A stretch of 64,000 bases of DNA from Prado023 sp963774745 (GTDB lineage: Bacteria; Actinomycetota; Actinomycetes; S36-B12; CAIYMF01): assembly GCA_963774745.1 (NCBI GenBank), contig CAVZGE010000001.1:1-64000 (forward strand). The letters run 5' to 3'. The position numbers and the translations under genes were made by a program. The notes under the pieces were generated by a model. It did not search any database, was not told where the DNA came from, and saw only the letters and a list, made by a program, of their open reading frames with translations. Of the stretch, positions 25,951 through 35,263 are shown in pieces (position 1 is the stretch's first letter; each line of letters starts with the position of its first letter).

Positions 25951-26212
25951 GTGGCGCCCGGCCGCTGGCAGACCTCGGTCCTGTGACTCGCGTCACACGC
26001 GCGACGACGAGGTTTCCGGCAATCCGTCGGGGGGAAGAACAGGGGCAGTCGCCCCATGATCCTCGTCCGGGGCACCGCCACCTCGAACCCGCTCGATGCG
26101 GGACGCCCTCAGGCGAGGGCATGCACGGTCCCGCGGGAGACCTGAACCCGACGCGGAACCGAGGTGGACCACTGTCGACGCGAACGTCGTCGGCCGGACC
26201 AGGAGTCCTGAA

Positions 26213-26698
26213 ATGAACAGCTCCCTCGCCCGGATGGCCGGCGCCATGGCCATGACCATGACCGTGGGATCGGTTGCCCTGCTCGGCCCGGTCACCACGG
26301 CTGCCGCCGCACCCACGACCACCACCGCGAAGTCCGTGGCCACCACGGCCGCGCCCACCGGTGAGCGCAACACCAAGGTCTCGCGAAGCATGACCGGCAT
26401 CCGGGCCTCGGCCTACGTCGGCAAGCACTACAGCGCCCGCCACGAGGGCACCCGCAAGTGCATCGTGCGCAAGGAGTCCGGGGGCAACTACCGGATCGCG
26501 TCACGCACCGGGAAGTACCGCGGTGCCTACCAGTTCAACGCGCACCTGGCCCGCTCGACGGCCAAGAGGATGGGTCGCTCCGACCTGGCCAACAAGCCGT
26601 TCAACACCTGGAGCCGGTTCGATCAGGACAAGGCGTTCTGGACCGTGTGGAACCACGGCCGGGGCCGGGGCCACTGGCCCACCGCCCGCGGCTGCTGA
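26213..26698 (+). CDS. secreted Rpf/lysozyme-like cell-wall protein, copy 1
   Basis: Predicted 161 residues. Signal peptide (MNSSLARMAGAMAMTMTVGS, cleavage near AAAAP). A Thr-rich linker leads to a C-terminal domain with CIVRKESGGNYRIASRTGKY, RGAYQFNAHLARSTAKRMGR and AFWTVWNHGRGRGHWP. The first is the ES-GNY signature of transglycosylases and resuscitation-promoting factors, with the glutamate as probable catalytic residue. Two cysteines likely pair. It shares about 70% identity by eye with the next gene, so they are tandem duplicates. Confidence 0.8.
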   Translation: MNSSLARMAGAMAMTMTVGSVALLGPVTTAAAAPTTTTAKSVATTAAPTGERNTKVSRSMTGIRASAYVGKHYSARHEGTRKCIVRKESGGNYRIASRTGKYRGAYQFNAHLARSTAKRMGRSDLANKPFNTWSRFDQDKAFWTVWNHGRGRGHWPTARGC

Positions 26699-26712
26699 CC
26701 GCGCGCGAGCTC

Positions 26713-26744
26713 AGGGCCGATCGGCGATCCCGCCGGTCGGCCCT
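26713..26744 (+). terminator. transcription terminator hairpin
   Basis: AGGGCCGA-T-CGGCG, loop ATCC, CGCCG-G-TCGGCCCT: 13 base pairs with one mismatch, starting 14 bp after the preceding stop codon. Only a short T run follows, as is usual in high-GC genomes. Confidence 0.7.
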
Positions 26745-26836
26745 TGCGCGCAACCACCCGAAACCGCGGCGGATCACACCAAAGCGACTGTGATCTTGCT
26801 CACAGACCCGTCCGCGCATTTCCCTGGCGTGCCCGC

Positions 26837-26883
26837 GGCTGGCAACACTGGTGCCAGCCCCGGCGGGACGCAGCCGGCGTCCC
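26837..26883 (+). promoter_or_regulatory. two adjacent leader hairpins before the second cell-wall gene
   Basis: GGCTGGCA...TGCCAGCC (8 bp, 26837-26859) is followed directly by GGGACGC...GCGTCCC (7 bp, 26865-26883). Further down, both copies of the duplicated gene share CGCGGGAGACC then GAACCCG in their upstream region. This suggests a long structured 5' leader. Confidence 0.4.
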
Positions 26884-27031
26884 GGGGCGCGCAGCAGCCC
26901 GGGGCCATGCCACGGGATCGCCCCCAGGGGGCGGTCGCAAGTCGCGCGGGAGACCCGAACCCGCGACCGACGCCGAGCCTGCTGTGCACGCGCGTCGGCT
27001 CCAGGTGGGCCGGCCCGGACCAGGAAGCCCT

Positions 27032-27520
27032 ATGCCACTGCTGACCCGCATGACCGGAGTCGTTGCCGCCGCCGCCACGGCTGGGGCCCTCGTCCTCATC
27101 GCCCCCACCTCACCAGCGTCGGCCGGGACGGCTGCGGTGACCCCCACCCCGAGTGCCACGGTCGGCGCCGTGCGGGCCGGTGAGCGCAACCCGAAGGTGT
27201 CGCGCAGCCTCAGTGGGGTCCGGGCCTCGGCCTACGTGGGCAAGTACTACAGCTCCCGCCATGAGGGCACCCGACGGTGCATCGTGCGCAGGGAGTCCGG
27301 TGGGAACTACCGGATCTCCTCGCCCGGAGGTCGGTACCGCGGGGCCTACCAGTTCAACGCGGGGCTGGCCCGTGCCACGGCGCTGAAGATGGGCCGGCGG
27401 GACCTGGCCGGCAAGCCGATCAGCTCGTGGAGCCGGTTCGAGCAGGACAAGGCCTTCTGGGTCGTGTGGAACCACGGTCGCGGCGCAGGGCACTGGGGCG
27501 GCACGCGGCACCGCTGCTGA
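27032..27520 (+). CDS. secreted Rpf/lysozyme-like cell-wall protein, copy 2
   Basis: Predicted 162 residues from the ATG at 27032. Signal peptide with core VVAAAATAGALVLIAPTSPA. The same domain as the gene upstream: CIVRRESGGNYRISSPGGRY, RGAYQFNAGLARATALKMGR and AFWVVWNHGRGAGHWG, with the presumed catalytic glutamate kept. Family enzymes cleave peptidoglycan and can stimulate regrowth of dormant cells. The long, hairpin-rich leader suggests post-transcriptional control. Confidence 0.8.
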   Translation: MPLLTRMTGVVAAAATAGALVLIAPTSPASAGTAAVTPTPSATVGAVRAGERNPKVSRSLSGVRASAYVGKYYSSRHEGTRRCIVRRESGGNYRISSPGGRYRGAYQFNAGLARATALKMGRRDLAGKPISSWSRFEQDKAFWVVWNHGRGAGHWGGTRHRC

Positions 27521-27549
27521 GGCCGGCGTCGACCTGCGAGGATCGGGGG

Positions 27550-27900
27550 ATGCTCGATGTCCCGCTCGATCGCTTCGAGGAGCTCGTCTCCGAGGCCCTG
27601 GACACCATCCCGGCGGACCTGGCCGCCATGCTGTCCAACTGTGTGGTGCTCGTCGAGGATGACGTGCCCGCGGGGACCCCGAGCCTGCTCGGGCTGTACG
27701 AGGGCACGCCCCTGACCGAGCGGGGTGAGTGGTACAGCGGGGTGCTCCCGGACCGGATCACCATCTACCGGCGCCCGATCCTGCGGATGTGCCGGGACGA
27801 CCAGGACGTGGTCGACGAGGTGCGGATCACCGTGATCCACGAGGTCGCGCACCACTTCGGGATCGACGACGACCGCCTCCACGAGCTCGGCTGGGGATGA
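27550..27900 (+). CDS. minimal zincin metallopeptidase-like protein
   Basis: Predicted 116 residues from the ATG at 27550 with GGGGG 4-5 nt upstream. Has an HExxH zinc site in VIHEVAHHFGIDDDRLHELG, with a third ligand probably the downstream aspartate or histidine, and LSNCVVLVEDDVPAG and LPDRITIYRRPILRM before it. Matches the short 'metallopeptidase family' proteins found across actinobacteria. Substrate unknown; cytoplasmic, as there is no signal peptide. Confidence 0.85.
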   Translation: MLDVPLDRFEELVSEALDTIPADLAAMLSNCVVLVEDDVPAGTPSLLGLYEGTPLTERGEWYSGVLPDRITIYRRPILRMCRDDQDVVDEVRITVIHEVAHHFGIDDDRLHELGWG

Positions 27901-27994
27901 ACATCGGGTGCGCCCGGCCACGACCGGCCCTTCCGGCGGGCGCAGGTGCAGGGGGCGTCAATAGGCTGGGGACACGCCGCCCTGGGAGGTTCGC

Positions 27995-30250
27995 ATGGCC
28001 CCGACCGATGAACGCCGCAAGGCCCTGGCCGTCCTGACCTCGGGGGGTGACTCCCAGGGGATGAACGCGACCGTCCGCGCCGTGGTCCGCACCGCGATCG
28101 CCAACGGGGCCGACGCCTATGCCATCTACGAGGGCCTGCAGGGGCTCGTCGACGGTGGGGACCGGATCCAGCCGTTCGACTGGAACTCCGTCGGGTCGAT
28201 CATGAACCTGGGCGGGACGGTCATCGGCACCGCCCGGTCGGCGGACTTCCGGGAGCGCCAGGGCCGGCTGCGGGCCGCACGCAACCTGGTCGAGCGCGGG
28301 ATCGACCGGCTCGTGGTCATCGGCGGCGACGGCTCGCTGACCGGGACCGACATCTTCCGCTCGGAGTGGTCCGGGCTGCTCGAGGAGCTCGTCGCCACCG
28401 GGGAGCTCACCGCCGAGCAGGCTGGTGCCCACCAGCAGCTGGTCATCGCCGGGGCGGTCGGCTCGATCGACAACGACATGGTCGGCACCGACAAGACCAT
28501 CGGTGCGGACACCGCGATGCACCGCATCATCGAGGCGATCGACGCCCTGGCCTCGACCGCCTCGAGCCACCAGCGCTCGTTCGTCGTCGAGGTCATGGGC
28601 CGGCACTGCGGGTACCTGGCCGTGATGTGCGCGATCGCCGGGGGCGCTGACTACGTCCTCATCCCCGAGGTCCGCCCGGGTCCGGGCTGGCAGGACGCCC
28701 TGGTCGGGCGCCTGGCGGCCGGACGCGCCGCGGGGCGCCGGGACAACCTGGTCATCGTGGCCGAGGGCGTGTCCGACGAGGACGGCCGGCCGGTGACCTC
28801 CCAGATGGTCGCCGACCTGATCACCGAGCGGCTCGGCGAGGACACCCGGGTCACGATCCTGGGGCACGTGCAGCGTGGTGGGGCTCCCACCGCCTACGAC
28901 CGCTGGATGCCCACGCTCATGGGGCACGCGGCCGCGCTCGAGGTGCTCGGGGCCGGCCCCGACCATGTCTCGCAGCTCATCGGGATCCACAACAACCGGG
29001 TCTCCCGGATGCCGCTGATGGAGGCGGTCGCCGCCACCCAGGCGATCCCGCGGATGATCGAGTCCGGGGACTACGCCGGTGCGATGGCGGCCCGCGGGGA
29101 CTCGTTCACCGCCATGATGCGCGTCTTCGAGGGGATCGCCCAGCCCGAGCCGATGTTCCCCGGGCAGGGCACGCGGATCGCGATCGTCCACGCCGGCGGC
29201 CTCGCCCCGGGGATGAATGCCGCCGTGCGCGCAGCCGTGCGGTTCGGCGTCTCCCGTGGGCACGCGATGGTGGGCATCCGCGGCGGGTTCCCGGGCCTGC
29301 TCAACGACCAGGTCGAGGATCTCGACTGGGCCGCGGTGGAGGGCCTCGTGGGCCTGGGTGGCGCCGAGCTCGGGACCAGCCGGATCACGCCGCGGACAGA
29401 GGACTACGCCCTGGTGGGGGAGGCGATCCAGCGCAACCGGATCGACGGCCTCCTGGTCATCGGCGGCCACCGGGCCTACGAGGCGATGTGGCGCCTGCGC
29501 GAGCATCGCGGGGACCACCCCGGCCTGCGGATCCCGGCGATCTGCCTGCCCGCGTCGATCGACAACAACCTGCCCGGCTGGGAGATGACGATCGGGGCCG
29601 ACACCGCCCTGAACGCGATCGTGTCGGCGGTCGACGTCCTCAAGCAGTCCGCGAGTGCCTCGCATCGCGCGTTCGTGGTGGAGACCATGGGGCGCAGGTG
29701 CGGGTTCCTGGCGACCCTGGCCGCCCTGTCCGTCGGTGCCGAGGAGGTCTACCTCAACGAGGACCCGCCCACCCTGGCCCGCCTCAACCACGACGTCGCC
29801 GAGATGGTGGCCGGCTTCCGCCGGGGGCGGCGCTTCCACCTGTCGATCCGAAACGAGGAGGCCAGCGCCGGCTACACCACGGAGTTCCTGTGCCAGCTGT
29901 TCGCCGAGGAGTCCGGTGGGCTGTTCGACGTGCGCCCCATGGTCCTCGGGCACCTGCAGCAGGGCGGGAACCCGACGCCCTTCGACCGTGTCCACGCCGC
30001 GCGCCTGGCCGCGCACTGCATCGACTGGTTGACCGGGCGGATGCTCGCGGGCCGGATCGACTGGCACTACGCGACCTTCGTGGACGGGAAGCTGGGCTCA
30101 GCCCGACTCGTGCGGATCTCCGAGGTGTTCGACATCGAGAACCGGCGTCCGAAGGAGCAGTGGTGGATGGACATGCTCCCGGTGATGGACGCGATCGCCC
30201 GCAGCCCGCTGCCCGGCGGGTCCGCCGAGCAGCCCGCGACGAGCTCCTGA
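27995..30250 (+). CDS. 6-phosphofructokinase, tandem-duplicated (eukaryote-like) form
   Basis: 751 residues, twice the usual bacterial length. Preceded by TAGGCT (-10-like) and GGGAGG. The N-half (1-390) keeps PFK motifs: TSGGDSQGMN, VIGGDGSLTG, the catalytic GSIDNDMVGTDKTIGADTA, EVMGRHCGYLA and HVQRGG. The C-half (395-740) repeats the fold (HAGGLAPGMNAAVRAAVRFG, ETMGRRCGFLATLAAL, HLQQGGNPTP), but GGDG is replaced by GGHRAY and IDND by IDNN, so it is probably regulatory. It converts fructose-6-phosphate to fructose-1,6-bisphosphate with ATP. Fused halves with a degenerate second active site parallel animal and fungal PFK. Confidence 0.9.
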   Translation: MAPTDERRKALAVLTSGGDSQGMNATVRAVVRTAIANGADAYAIYEGLQGLVDGGDRIQPFDWNSVGSIMNLGGTVIGTARSADFRERQGRLRAARNLVERGIDRLVVIGGDGSLTGTDIFRSEWSGLLEELVATGELTAEQAGAHQQLVIAGAVGSIDNDMVGTDKTIGADTAMHRIIEAIDALASTASSHQRSFVVEVMGRHCGYLAVMCAIAGGADYVLIPEVRPGPGWQDALVGRLAAGRAAGRRDNLVIVAEGVSDEDGRPVTSQMVADLITERLGEDTRVTILGHVQRGGAPTAYDRWMPTLMGHAAALEVLGAGPDHVSQLIGIHNNRVSRMPLMEAVAATQAIPRMIESGDYAGAMAARGDSFTAMMRVFEGIAQPEPMFPGQGTRIAIVHAGGLAPGMNAAVRAAVRFGVSRGHAMVGIRGGFPGLLNDQVEDLDWAAVEGLVGLGGAELGTSRITPRTEDYALVGEAIQRNRIDGLLVIGGHRAYEAMWRLREHRGDHPGLRIPAICLPASIDNNLPGWEMTIGADTALNAIVSAVDVLKQSASASHRAFVVETMGRRCGFLATLAALSVGAEEVYLNEDPPTLARLNHDVAEMVAGFRRGRRFHLSIRNEEASAGYTTEFLCQLFAEESGGLFDVRPMVLGHLQQGGNPTPFDRVHAARLAAHCIDWLTGRMLAGRIDWHYATFVDGKLGSARLVRISEVFDIENRRPKEQWWMDMLPVMDAIARSPLPGGSAEQPATSS

Positions 30251-30374
30251 CGGGCCGCGTCGGCGGTCACCACCGACGGGCTGCCCCCGGCGCCGGAGCA
30301 GCCATCCGGCGGGCCGTCGCCTGTGGTTGGATCGGTCCCGAGCTCCCCTGCTGCCCACACAACCGGAGGCCCCA

Positions 30375-30662
30375 GTGATCGTGGAGACCGCCACCATCTC
30401 GGTGGAGCCCGGCCGCGAGGACGAGTTCGTCCGCGCGCTCGAGGCGGCCAAGCTGGTCCTGGCCCAGGCACCCGGGTGGCAGGGGATCACCGTGCACCGC
30501 GGCATCGAGCGCCCCTCGGTGTTCCTGCTCGCGATCACCTGGGAGACCCTCGAGGACCACACCGAGGGGTTCCGCGGTGGCGCGCTCTTCGGCCAGTGGC
30601 GTGCCCTCATCGGCCCGTTCTTCGCCGAGCCCCCGTCGGTCGAGCATTGGACCGTCCTGTGA
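30375..30662 (+). CDS. antibiotic-biosynthesis-monooxygenase-like (ABM) protein
   Basis: Predicted 95 residues from a GTG at 30375 with GGAGG 8 nt upstream. ABM fold: VETATISVEPGREDEFVRAL, PGWQGITVHRGIERPSVFLL, WETLEDHTEGFRGGALFGQW and a phenylalanine-rich end. These small dimers often oxidise or degrade aromatic or haem-like compounds, but many have unknown substrates. Its stop overlaps the start of the amidase (GTGA). Confidence 0.75.
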   Translation: MIVETATISVEPGREDEFVRALEAAKLVLAQAPGWQGITVHRGIERPSVFLLAITWETLEDHTEGFRGGALFGQWRALIGPFFAEPPSVEHWTVL

Positions 30663-32096
30663 GTCCTGCGCCCCTGCATGAGCTGGGAGCGCTCGAGGCG
30701 GCGGCCCTCATGTCCGCGGGGCGGTTGACCAGCGTCGGGCTCGTCGAGCACCTGCTGGCCCGGATCGAGGCGCGTGAGCCGACCCTGCACGCGCTCATCG
30801 CCCTGCACCCCCAGGCCCTCGACCAGGCCAGGGCAGCGGACGCCCGCCGTGCCGCCGGCCAGTCGCTGGGACCGCTGGACGGCGTCCCGGTCATCATCAA
30901 GGACAACATCGAGTGCCTCGGCCTGCCCGCGACCGTCGGGTCGCTGGCGATGGTCGGCTCGCCGGCCGAACGGGACGCACCGCTGGTCGCCCGGCTGCGA
31001 GCCGCCGGGTTGGTCGTCCTGGCCGCCGCGAACCTGTCGGAGTGGGCCAACTTCCGGGGCCGGCACTCCACCAGCGGGTGGTCGGGCGTGGGTGGGCTCA
31101 CGGACAACCCGTGGAAGTCCGGGCACTCCGCCGGCGGCTCCTCGTCCGGCTCCGGGGCGGCCCTCGCGGCGCGGTACGCCCCGCTGGCCGTCGGCACCGA
31201 GACCGACGGATCGATCACCTGCCCCGCGTCCCTGTGCGGGGTCGTGGGGCTCAAGCCCACGGTGGGCACCGTCCCGGTCGAGGGCGTGGCTCCCATCGCC
31301 GCCAGCCATGACACGCCGGGGCCCATGGGCCGCAGCGTCGCCGACGTCGGCGCGCTGCTCGCGGTGCTGTGCCGGGCAGCCGTTCGCAGCAGCCGACGGC
31401 TCTGGCCGGGAGAGCCGGCGCCGCTTCGTCCTGGGGGTCCCGCGTCCCTGGCTGGCCGGTGACGCGGCCACCGATGGCCTGTTCGCCCACGCCGTGCAGG
31501 CGCTGCGGGCCGCCGGCATGACGGTCCTGGACGTGGACGCCGCGCCGGCCGACGACCAGAGCGCCCGCGACGAGGTGACCGTCCTGGTCCATGAGATGGC
31601 CGACGACCTCGGGACCTACCTCGCATCCCGCCCGGGGACCGGGCCGACCTCGATCGCGGAGGTCGTGGCGTTCAACGACGCCCACCCCGCGGACGAGTTG
31701 GCCCACTACGGCCAGGAGTACCTGGAGGCCGCGGTGACCAGCGGCGGTCGCGCCGCGTCCGCCTACCGGGAGGCCAGGGACCGCAACCTCGCCTGGGCCG
31801 TCGACTCCGTGCTGACGCCGGCGTTCGCGCACGGGGTCGACGCGCTGGTATCGCCGGCCTACGGCCCGGCGTGGCGCAGCGAACTGGCCGGTGGGGACTC
31901 GTTCACCGGCGGCCTGGTCACCTCGGCCCCGGCGATCGCGGGATGGCCGATCCTGACGCTGCCCATCGGGCTCGTCGATGGGCTGCCCGTGGGCCTGAGC
32001 ATCGTCGGCCCCGAGCATGGGGAGGACGCCCTGCTGGCGATCGGATCGGCCGTCGAGGCGGCCGTGGGCTGGTCGCAGCATCCCCCCGAGGGCTGA
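30659..32096 (+). CDS. amidase-signature-family enzyme, one frameshift
   Basis: GTG at 30659 overlaps the ABM stop. About 479 residues if the frame is repaired. Amidase signature parts are intact: catalytic lysine in DGVPVIIKDNIE, WSGVGGLTDNPWKSGHSAGG, then SSSGSGAALAARYAPLAVGT, ETDGSITCPASLCGVVGLKP. Near 31378 the frame slips (VADVGALLAVLCRA in one frame, FAAADGSGRESRRRFVLGVP in the next). The rest (TPAFAHGVDALVSPAYGPAW, APAIAGWPILTLPIGLVDGL) ends at 32096. The enzyme would hydrolyse amides; substrate unknown. The break may be a sequencing indel. Confidence 0.8.
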
Positions 32097-32261
32097 GCGC
32101 AGGGCCGTCGGGAGTGGCGCCACCGCCCTTGGACCCAGACCCTCGGGACCATCGGCGGGGCGTTTGGGTACCTCCTGCTGTTGGCCGGAAACCGCGATGC
32201 GGCAGGCTATGCCCTGTGCGCCCGCTCGGGGCGCGCCAGGATCAGATGGAGTGCTCATCCC

Positions 32262-34095
32262 ATGACTGTCCCCGGACTCGAGAATCCGCCCACCGAGAAC
32301 AAGAAGCTGCTGGAGTGGGTCGAGCAGGTCGCCACCCTCGCCCAGCCAGACCGCATCGAGTGGTGCGACGGCTCCCAGGAGGAGTGGGATCGCCTGACCC
32401 AGCTGATGGTCGACGACGGCATGGCCATCCGCCTGAACCCCGAGCTGCGCCCCAACTCGTTCCTGTTCCGCTCGGACCCCTCCGACGTGGCCCGCGTCGA
32501 GGACCGCACCTACATCTGCTCCCTCGACGAGCAGGACGCCGGCCCGACCAACAACTGGCACGACCCGGTGCACGATGCGCGCCACCCTCAAGGGGCTGTT
32601 CCAGGGCTCGATGCGCGGGCGCACCATGTACGTCATCCCGTTCTCGATGGGCCCGCTGGGCTCACCCATCTCCGAGCTGGGCGTCGAGATCACCGACTCG
32701 CCCTACGTCGTGGTCAACATGCGCATCATGACCCGCATGGGCCAGGCCGCCCTGGACCTGATCGGCCCCGACGGCGACTTCGTGCCGGCCGTGCACTCCG
32801 TCGGCTACCCGCTGGCCGACCGGGACGGCAACACCCGCCCCGACCTGGCCTGGCCGTGCAACGAGATCAAGTACATCGTGCACTTCCCCGAGACCCGCGA
32901 GATCTGGTCCTTCGGCTCCGGCTACGGCGGCAACGCCCTGCTGGGCAAGAAGTGCTTCGCGCTGCGGATCGCCTCGGCGATGGCCCGCGACGAGGGCTGG
33001 CTGGCCGAGCACATGCTGATCCTCAAGCTCACCGGCCCGACCGGTGACGTCAACCACCTGGCGGCGGCCTTCCCGAGCGCCTGCGGCAAGACCAACCTCG
33101 CGATGCTCGAGCCGAGCGTCCCGGGCTGGAAGGTCGAGACCGTCGGCGACGACATCTGCTGGATGCGCTACGGCGAGGACGGCCGCCTGCACGCGATCAA
33201 CCCGGAGTCCGGGTTCTTCGGTGTCGCGCCGGGCACGTCGATGAAGACCAACGCCAACGCGATGCGCACCATGTGGGGCAACTCGATCTTCACCAACGTC
33301 GCGCTGACCGACGAGGGCGACGTGTGGTGGGAGGGCATGACCGACGAGGCGCCCGCGCACCTGATCGACTGGAAGGGCCACGACTGGACGCCTGCGTCCA
33401 ACGAGGTCTCCAGCCACCCGAACAGCCGGTTCACCACCCCGGCCGCGCAGTGCCCGATCATCGCCGACAACTGGGAGGACCCGGCCGGTGTGGCCATCGA
33501 CGCGATCCTCTTCGGCGGCCGTCGCGCGACGAACGTGCCGCTGGTCAACGAGGCCCGCGACTGGGAGCACGGCGTGTTCATCGGCGCCACGGTCTCCTCG
33601 GAGATGACCGCCGCGGCCGTGGGCGGCCTCGGCCAGCTGCGCCGCGACCCGTTCGCGATGCTGCCGTTCTGCGGCTACAACATGGCCGACTACTGGGGCC
33701 ACTGGCTGAAGGTCGGATCCGCCACGACGCCGGAGAAGCTGCCCAAGGTCTACCAGGTCAACTGGTTCCGCAAGGACGCCGACGGCAAGTTCATCTGGCC
33801 GGGCTTCGGCGAGAACAGCCGCGTGCTGGCCTGGATCATCGACCGGGTCAACGGCGTCGGCGCCGGCGTGGAGACCCCGATCGGCATCGCGCCGGCCCCG
33901 GGCGCGCTCTTCCTCGACGGGCTGGACCTCACCGAGGAGCAGCTGACCGAGCTGTTCTCCGTGGATCCGGATCGCTGGCTCTCGGAGTGCATCCTCACCG
34001 AGGAGTACTTCGGGCAGTTCGGCGATGCGGTCCCGGCCGCGATGTACGCCCAGCTCGAGGTGCTCCGCGAGAACCTCGAGGACGCGAAGGACTGA
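32262..34095 (+). CDS. pckG: phosphoenolpyruvate carboxykinase (GTP), one frameshift
   Basis: About 610 residues once one slip near 32570 is repaired: NNWHDP in the first frame continues as MRATLKGLFQGSMRGRTMYV in the next. Key motifs are complete: MRGRTMYVIPFSMGPLGS, the reactive cysteine and GTP loop AAAFPSACGKTNLAML, DDICWMRYGEDGRLHAINPE, and GVAPGTSMKTNANAM. It makes PEP from oxaloacetate and GTP, the entry to gluconeogenesis. So little has decayed that an assembly indel is more likely than a dead gene. Confidence 0.9.
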
Positions 34096-34112
34096 ACGCT
34101 CGAGCTCGACGA

Positions 34113-34147
34113 CGACCGCCCGGTGCCCCTGAGGTGCCGGGCGGTCG
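34113..34147 (+). terminator. transcription terminator hairpin after pckG
   Basis: Perfect 11-bp inverted repeat CGACCGCCCGG / CCGGGCGGTCG with a 13-nt loop, 18 bp after the pckG stop. Likely intrinsic terminator. Confidence 0.75.
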
Positions 34148-34177
34148 CGCGCGTGCACCGGATGGGAGGATCTGGGG

Positions 34178-35194
34178 ATGCATCATGATGCCATCGACCT
34201 TCGTGGGCGTGACTTCCTGCGGGAGGCCGACTTCACCGCGGCCGAGCTCGACTCGCTGATCGAGCTGGCCGGGGTGCTCAAGGCCGACCGGGCCGCCGGT
34301 CGTGAGCGCCAGCGGCTGATCGGTCGGGTGATCGCGCTGGTGTTCGAGAAGACGTCCACCCGGACCCGGTGCGCGTTCGAGGTGGCCGCGTACCACCAGG
34401 GCGCGAACGTGACGTTCCTGGACCCGGTCGCATCCCAGATGGGGCACAAGGAGTCGGCGGCGGACACCGCGGCCGTGCTGGCCGGCATGTACGACGCCAT
34501 CCAGTTCCGTGGGTCCGACCACGCGATCGTCGAGGAGCTCGCGGCGGCCGCCGACGTGCCGGTCTACAACGGCCTGACCGACACCTGGCACCCGACCCAG
34601 ATGCTGGCCGACTTCCTGACCATGCGCGAGCACTCGGGTGGTGCGCCCTGGTCGGACCTGAGCCTGGCCTACGTCGGGGATGCCCGGTACAACATGGGCA
34701 ACTCGATGCTGGTCATGGCCGCGATCATGGGGGCGGACGTCCGGATCGTCGCCCCGCGGGAGCTGTGGCCCGCCGCGGAGATCCAGCAGCTGGCCAGGCA
34801 TCGGGCTGCCACCAGCGGGGCGCGGATCCTGCTCACCGAGGATCCGGCTGAGGGTGTCGCGGGGGCGCAGTTCGTGCACACCGACGTCTGGGTCTCGATG
34901 GGTGAGCCGAAGGACGTGTGGGACGCCCGGGTCCAGGCGTTGCGGCCCTATCGCGTGGACTCAGCGCTGATGGCTGCCACCGGCCGGTCGGATGCCCGCT
35001 TCCTGCACTGCCTGCCGGCCTTCCATGACGCGCGCACGGTGGTGGGCCGGGAGGCGGCCGAGCGCTATGGGCTCACCGATGGGATCGAGGTCTCCGACGA
35101 GGTCTTCGGCTCAGCGGCCAGCGTGGTGTTCCAGCAGGCGCACAACCGGATGCACACGATCAAGGCGCTCCTGGTCGCAACCCTGCAGCACTGA
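34178..35194 (+). CDS. argF: ornithine carbamoyltransferase
   Basis: 338 residues, typical length. Carbamoyl-phosphate site FEKTSTRTRCAFEVA, DTWHPTQMLADFLTM, LAYVGDARYNMGNSMLVMAA, VHTDVWVSMGEPKDVW and the ornithine loop FLHCLPAFHD are all present. It makes citrulline from ornithine and carbamoyl phosphate. No other arginine genes are nearby, so it may belong to a catabolic arginine deiminase route (arcB) and not biosynthesis. Length and the HCLPAFHD loop do not decide this. Confidence 0.88.
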   Translation: MHHDAIDLRGRDFLREADFTAAELDSLIELAGVLKADRAAGRERQRLIGRVIALVFEKTSTRTRCAFEVAAYHQGANVTFLDPVASQMGHKESAADTAAVLAGMYDAIQFRGSDHAIVEELAAAADVPVYNGLTDTWHPTQMLADFLTMREHSGGAPWSDLSLAYVGDARYNMGNSMLVMAAIMGADVRIVAPRELWPAAEIQQLARHRAATSGARILLTEDPAEGVAGAQFVHTDVWVSMGEPKDVWDARVQALRPYRVDSALMAATGRSDARFLHCLPAFHDARTVVGREAAERYGLTDGIEVSDEVFGSAASVVFQQAHNRMHTIKALLVATLQH

Positions 35195-35207
35195 GCCCGG
35201 ACATGCA

Positions 35208-35239
35208 TCGACGCCCGCTGCACAGGTCAGGGGCGTCGA
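35208..35239 (+). terminator. bidirectional terminator between argF and whiB-like gene
   Basis: CGACGCCC and GGGCGTCG form an 8-bp stem around a 14-nt loop, in the 70-bp gap between two convergent genes. It could serve both. Confidence 0.55.
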
Positions 35240-35263
35240 GGTGCAGGAGGCGGTTCGGGGTGG

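Noticed and set aside
26100..26212. ydaO/yuaA (c-di-AMP) riboswitch upstream of the cell-wall genes
   Set aside because: GAACCCG blocks are present, but the conserved CAGCTAACC and GGGTGAATC segments of ydaO are missing in both leaders.
27827..30067. 746-codon minus-strand frame opposite the phosphofructokinase
   Set aside because: Antisense shadow with no domain; the plus-strand PFK is unambiguous.
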